Origin: Arenibacter sp. P308M17
GTDB taxonomy: Bacteria; Bacteroidota; Bacteroidia; Flavobacteriales; Flavobacteriaceae
DNA length: 64,000 bases
NCBI RefSeq assembly: GCF_003426735.1
Contig: NZ_QVON01000009.1
Location: 62,001-126,000, forward strand
Reading direction: 5' to 3'
Shown here: positions 60,546 to 64,000 of the stretch, in pieces
Numbering within the stretch: the stretch's first letter is position 1
How the letters are laid out: each line of letters begins with the position of its first letter
Made by a program: the position numbers and the translations under genes
Notes under the pieces: generated by a model
The model's input: the letters and a program-made list of their open reading frames with translations, nothing else
Databases searched by the model: none
What the model was told of the DNA's origin: nothing

Positions 60546-63125
60546 ATGGCTAAATTATACAAAAAAAGCGCTGCTGTTTTATTAATGTTCATGGTCCTTC
60601 CCATTGCACTTATCGGGCAACAACGTACCGGAAATATCGTGGAATATTTTGGCAAGGAAAAAGTGGAGGACATCCATGAAGGAAAGGTAATCCATATATT
60701 TAACAAGGCCCTGGCCTTGACCATTCCAAGTTTCGGGTTTGAATCCTCCTCATTTCCTGAAGACCCTGTTTTTGACAAGTTTCTGATGAATCCCGATGTC
60801 CAGGTAAGGGAGGGTGAAGTTTTTGATATAGATCCCTTTGGAAAGGAATTAAAATGGAACGCCATAGCGGTTGACAGTACCAACAGTTTTTCGGGCAGGG
60901 ACCTCAGGTCGGGCTACGTATACCTTAACTATAAATCAGTTTCTGAAAAAACGGTTTTGTTCGAAGCTTCCGGACATTCTTTGGCTTCCCTTAACGGTTA
61001 CCCATATGAGGGCGACCACTATGATTTTGGCTGGAACCTTATCCCTTTGAAGTTGCAAAAGGGGAATAATATTTTTGTTTTAAAGGTCGGACGTTTCCCA
61101 AGGATCCGGGCACGGTTGCTGGAGCCTAAGGCCGAGGTTCAATTTACTACCCGTGATGTAACGGTTCCCGATCTTTTAACAGGGGAGAATATGGAATATA
61201 TGGCAGCCATAAGAGTTGTCAACGCTTCCGATAGGTGGATCAGGAAATACGCTATTCAGGCTACCGTCAACGGCAGGGAGCTTACAACAAAAGTTACCGA
61301 TATTCCGCCTTTATCGATCTCTAAGATTCCATTTTCCATTCCCTCGTCCACCTTGGATACTTCTCTAGAAAAAGTGAATGTTGATCTCCGATTGTTACAA
61401 AGTAACGGAGTGCAGGTGGCTAACGAAACCTTAACTTTAAACATAAAATCGAAGAATAAGCACCACAAAAGAACATTTATAAGCGATATAGATAAAAGTG
61501 TTCAGTATTACAGCGTTGCGCCGGACAAAAATGGGCAAACCGAGGGCGGAGCCCTTTTCCTTTCGGTTCATGGAGCTTCGGTAGAGGCCGTAAACCAGGC
61601 AAATGCCTATAAACAAAAGGATTGGGGCAACTTGGTTGCACCAACCAATAGGAGGCCCTTTGGATTTGCTTGGGAGGATTGGGGAAGATTGGACGCCTTG
61701 GAAGTACTGGCGGACAGCAAACGGATATATAAACCGGACAATAGCAAAATTTATCTAACAGGGCATTCCATGGGCGGGCATGGTACATGGTATTTAGGTG
61801 CCACATATCCGGACCATTTTGCAGCCATAGCACCATGTGCCGGATACCCCGATCTGTTATTGTACCGTGGAAGTAGGTCCAAAAGACTTCAGGAAATGAC
61901 AGAGGAACAACGAATGCGGTACGGGATTGGCCCTAAAATGTTCGAACGCCTAACCCAGGAGCATGTACCCACGGCAGTTGAAAAAATGGTCGAAAGAGCG
62001 GGGAATCCGAGCAGAACCCTAAAATTGATCCGAAATTATCTGCATCATGGAGTATATGTACTGCACGGCGAAAAGGATAATGTGGTTCCTACCTATATAG
62101 CCCGTGACATGAGGGAGCGATTGGGGAAATTTCATCCGGATTTTACTTATTACGAGTATCCCGGCGGTACGCATTGGTATGGCGACCACAGTGTGGATTG
62201 GGAACCCATTTTCAATCTTTTTAAGAAACGGACGATTCCCGAGGTAAAGGATATAAAAAAATTGGAGTTCAGTACAGGATCCCCCGGAGTTTCTTCGTCT
62301 TCACATTTTATCTCCATCCATCAGCAACAAATACCTTTTGAAATTAGTTCCTTTGATTTTTCCTGGGATACCATTTTTAAAATCGACACCAAAAATGTGT
62401 CCTTGTTGGAGGTGGATTTTTCTCAATTGCCTGAAGAAATCAATAGTATCGAGCTTAATGGTAAGGAGATCAAAATCCCATCAAGGGGGGATACTTTTTT
62501 TAAGGAAAGGGATGGGGAGTGGAATATGGTGTCCAAACCGTCTTTGGAAGAAAAAGGTCCCCATAGATATGGAGGGTTCAAGGATGCCTTTAGAAATGAT
62601 GTGGTGTTCGTATATGCAACCAAAGGTTCCAAGGCGGAGAACGATTGGTATTACAATAAGGCCAGGTTTGATGCCGATACCTTCTGGTACAAGGCCAATG
62701 GGAACATTGAATTGGTGGCGGATACCAACTTTTCCCCTAAGGACTATCCCGACCAAAATGTTATTGTTTATGGTAACAGGTCCAATAATGCGGCATGGGA
62801 CAAACTATTGAAAAATAGTCCGGTCCAAGTATCGGACAATACATTGAATTTTGGAAACAGAAGTCTGTCCGGAGGCAATTGGGGGCTTTATTTTATATTT
62901 CCCAGGACCGATAGTGATATTGCCAGTGTTGGAGTTGTATCGGCAACGGGGGAGAAGGGAATGAAAGCGGCCTATGCCAACCATTATTTAGTGAACGGAA
63001 CCACCTTTCCGGATGTATTGCTCTTTGACGAAACTGTTTTGGTGAACGGAACTTCTGCCATTAAATGCGCTGGGTTCTTCGGAAATGACTGGACAATTGA
63101 TAAGGGTGATTTTGAATGGAAATAG
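60546..63125 (+). CDS. Secreted alpha/beta-hydrolase, prolyl-oligopeptidase-like
   Basis: An 859-residue protein with a signal peptide (AAVLLMFMVLPIALIGQQ). The N-terminal half is beta-rich (about residues 30-330) and the middle holds an alpha/beta-hydrolase domain with the nucleophile elbow GHSMGG (Ser408), later HGEKDNVVP (catalytic Asp) and YPGGTHWYGDHSVDW (His). The family may be a peptidase, esterase or carbohydrate esterase; the substrate is unclear. The C-terminal third (about 590-859) is unrecognised, beta-rich. Probably periplasmic or secreted. Confidence 0.8.
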   Translation: MAKLYKKSAAVLLMFMVLPIALIGQQRTGNIVEYFGKEKVEDIHEGKVIHIFNKALALTIPSFGFESSSFPEDPVFDKFLMNPDVQVREGEVFDIDPFGKELKWNAIAVDSTNSFSGRDLRSGYVYLNYKSVSEKTVLFEASGHSLASLNGYPYEGDHYDFGWNLIPLKLQKGNNIFVLKVGRFPRIRARLLEPKAEVQFTTRDVTVPDLLTGENMEYMAAIRVVNASDRWIRKYAIQATVNGRELTTKVTDIPPLSISKIPFSIPSSTLDTSLEKVNVDLRLLQSNGVQVANETLTLNIKSKNKHHKRTFISDIDKSVQYYSVAPDKNGQTEGGALFLSVHGASVEAVNQANAYKQKDWGNLVAPTNRRPFGFAWEDWGRLDALEVLADSKRIYKPDNSKIYLTGHSMGGHGTWYLGATYPDHFAAIAPCAGYPDLLLYRGSRSKRLQEMTEEQRMRYGIGPKMFERLTQEHVPTAVEKMVERAGNPSRTLKLIRNYLHHGVYVLHGEKDNVVPTYIARDMRERLGKFHPDFTYYEYPGGTHWYGDHSVDWEPIFNLFKKRTIPEVKDIKKLEFSTGSPGVSSSSHFISIHQQQIPFEISSFDFSWDTIFKIDTKNVSLLEVDFSQLPEEINSIELNGKEIKIPSRGDTFFKERDGEWNMVSKPSLEEKGPHRYGGFKDAFRNDVVFVYATKGSKAENDWYYNKARFDADTFWYKANGNIELVADTNFSPKDYPDQNVIVYGNRSNNAAWDKLLKNSPVQVSDNTLNFGNRSLSGGNWGLYFIFPRTDSDIASVGVVSATGEKGMKAAYANHYLVNGTTFPDVLLFDETVLVNGTSAIKCAGFFGNDWTIDKGDFEWK

Positions 63126-63191
63126 TGTTTTATTAATGTAGCAATTTAGCAATGTAACAATGGGCTAATGTTACAATTTGAAACTTTGTCG

Positions 63192-63223
63192 ATTTGAAGA
63201 TTTGATAATTTGAAGATTTGATA
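63192..63223. repeat. Two tandem 16-bp copies
   Basis: ATTTGAAGATTTGATA occurs at 63192-63207 and again at 63208-63223 without change. Confidence 0.85.
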
Positions 63224-63247
63224 ATATTGTAAGTATACCACTAAGAT

Positions 63248-63285
63248 AAAGCCTGTACTTCCGCTGGGAGGGTACAGGCTTTTTT
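63248..63285 (+). terminator. Terminator after the large hydrolase gene
   Basis: AAAGCCTGTAC (63248-63258) pairs with GTACAGGCTTT (63272-63282), followed by more T; loop of 13 nt. Confidence 0.8.
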
Positions 63286-63391
63286 GTAAAGGGGATGTAA
63301 TATGCCCTTAAACATTTATCCCCGGATTTTTTGTTATTGAATCTTCGATTTCTGTCGGTATGAAGAATTTTAAAATAGGACTTTAATACGT

Positions 63392-63973
63392 TCAATATCT
63401 GGGAACATTAAATTCCCCATCGGTTATTATGACCTCTTTGGTGAGGATGGGTTGTCCTGTACTTGTATCGTAATTTGAAAGTATACCTGAAAATGTACCC
63501 TGTATGTTGTCTTCAGAAATCTTGTCATATCTTATTTTTGCATTCTTGTAAAGTTGGGTCGAGATAATGTTTTTACTTGTAACAAACATGGTCTTCACCA
63601 TATCCGTATATCCCATTGAAAAAATGAGGTCCGGGACGGTGCTATCCGGGGCCTCAATGTTGGTGTAGGTAATATTGGTCGTAACTTCGGCACTATTGCC
63701 TATATATATGACCAATCTGTTGGTTTGGCCCGAATCTAGAATATTTGCAGCACCGAATACCTGCATGCCATAAGATTCGCTATTGGAATCGTATTCATAA
63801 ATACCCGTAAGGTTGATCTGTGTCTCTGGTTTAAAGGGATAATCTATTTGTGTACCATCCAACTTATAACGGAAATAGTACTTTGAAGTATTTTCATCAT
63901 TTGGGCTATCATCGGACGAACAGGCTTGAAAAAGAAAAATCAATGGGAGCAAAAGGCTGTAATGGTATTTCAT
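63392..63973 (-). CDS. Lipoprotein of unknown function
   Basis: 193 residues. The signal KYHYSLLLPLIFLFQACSSD has a lipobox with Cys18, so it is probably anchored in the outer membrane. The rest is beta-rich with a YYFRYKLDGTQIDYPFKPET start, as in many unknown Bacteroidota lipoproteins. Nothing else recognised. Its promoter is close to the window edge. Confidence 0.65.
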   Translation of the reverse strand: MKYHYSLLLPLIFLFQACSSDDSPNDENTSKYYFRYKLDGTQIDYPFKPETQINLTGIYEYDSNSESYGMQVFGAANILDSGQTNRLVIYIGNSAEVTTNITYTNIEAPDSTVPDLIFSMGYTDMVKTMFVTSKNIISTQLYKNAKIRYDKISEDNIQGTFSGILSNYDTSTGQPILTKEVIITDGEFNVPRY

Positions 63974-64000
63974 AGAGAATGGCTTATGTGTGAATGGAAT

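Larger units (their letters stand above)
63126..63391. other. Convergent gap with terminator and a tandem repeat
   Basis: It has a 16-bp direct repeat at 63192-63223, a TGTAACA/TGTTACA dyad near 63152-63175 and a terminator at 63248-63285. Confidence 0.5.

Overview
The window looks like chromosomal DNA of a marine, gliding Flavobacteriaceae-type bacterium (phylum Bacteroidota). The evidence is a SusC/SusD pair with FecI/FecR-type regulators and a sulfatase, the gliding genes gldF-gldG, DUF5606, many proteins with flavobacterial signatures, and the Bacteroidota promoter motif TAnnTTTG upstream of many genes. I cannot fix the genus. No rRNA, tRNA, CRISPR array, prophage or intact insertion sequence was found.

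Layout. 1-225: tail of a CstA-like transporter. 404-9592: a small polysaccharide-utilisation-type locus (ECF sigma factor, FecR anti-sigma, SusC, SusD, sulfatase, DUF4168 protein). 9683-13328: a compact minus-strand operon (secreted protein, DUF3237, cupin, AraC regulator, PLP decarboxylase), next to a decayed membrane-protein gene. 13929-25736: housekeeping (mnmE, dnaN, gldF-gldG, SAM hydrolase, phoH, purC, a DnaQ-like exonuclease and a cNMP/CBS/nucleotidyltransferase protein). 25737-26149: a gap with a 160-bp imperfect palindrome. 26150-43296: mixed metabolic and repair genes (cytochrome/FG-GAP lipoprotein, pepT, pyrD, Dabb protein, LysE exporter, HMG-CoA lyase-like enzyme, guaB, thioredoxin-like protein, lysA, LON-domain protein, sucC, DUF1456, TerB, hsp20, uvrB). 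43479-50763: ABC transporter pair, an unrecognised protein with a kinase-like motif set, nucleoid-associated protein, pRiA4b ORF-3-type protein, heme A synthase, CCA-type tRNA nucleotidyltransferase. 50766-57471: a threonylcarbamoyl-AMP synthase gene at the end of a cell-surface glycan cluster with teichoic-acid-like enzymes (LicC-like, TagF-glycosyltransferase fusion, two more GT2 enzymes, TagD-like, LicD-like). 57866-63973: dapD, ruvX, def, DUF5606, a large secreted hydrolase and a lipoprotein.

How genes work together. The first locus reads as a substrate-sensing uptake system: SusC carries the N-terminal STN domain that contacts FecR, and the sulfatase suggests a sulfated glycan. The 51-57 kb cluster holds predicted enzymes for activating a small alcohol with CTP and moving phospho-alcohol units to a glycan, implying a phosphodiester-decorated surface polymer, which is unusual for a Gram-negative. 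The five-gene operon at 9.7-13.3 kb has no function I recognise.

The items most worth a second look are the phosphodiester-glycan cluster with its TagF-GT2 fusion, the APH-like kinase motif set in the 45318-46397 protein, the long palindrome at 25836-25995, the twin GACAnAATGTC sites before hsp20, the nine-unit 11-bp tandem repeat after guaB, and the unexplained decarboxylase/cupin/DUF3237 operon.
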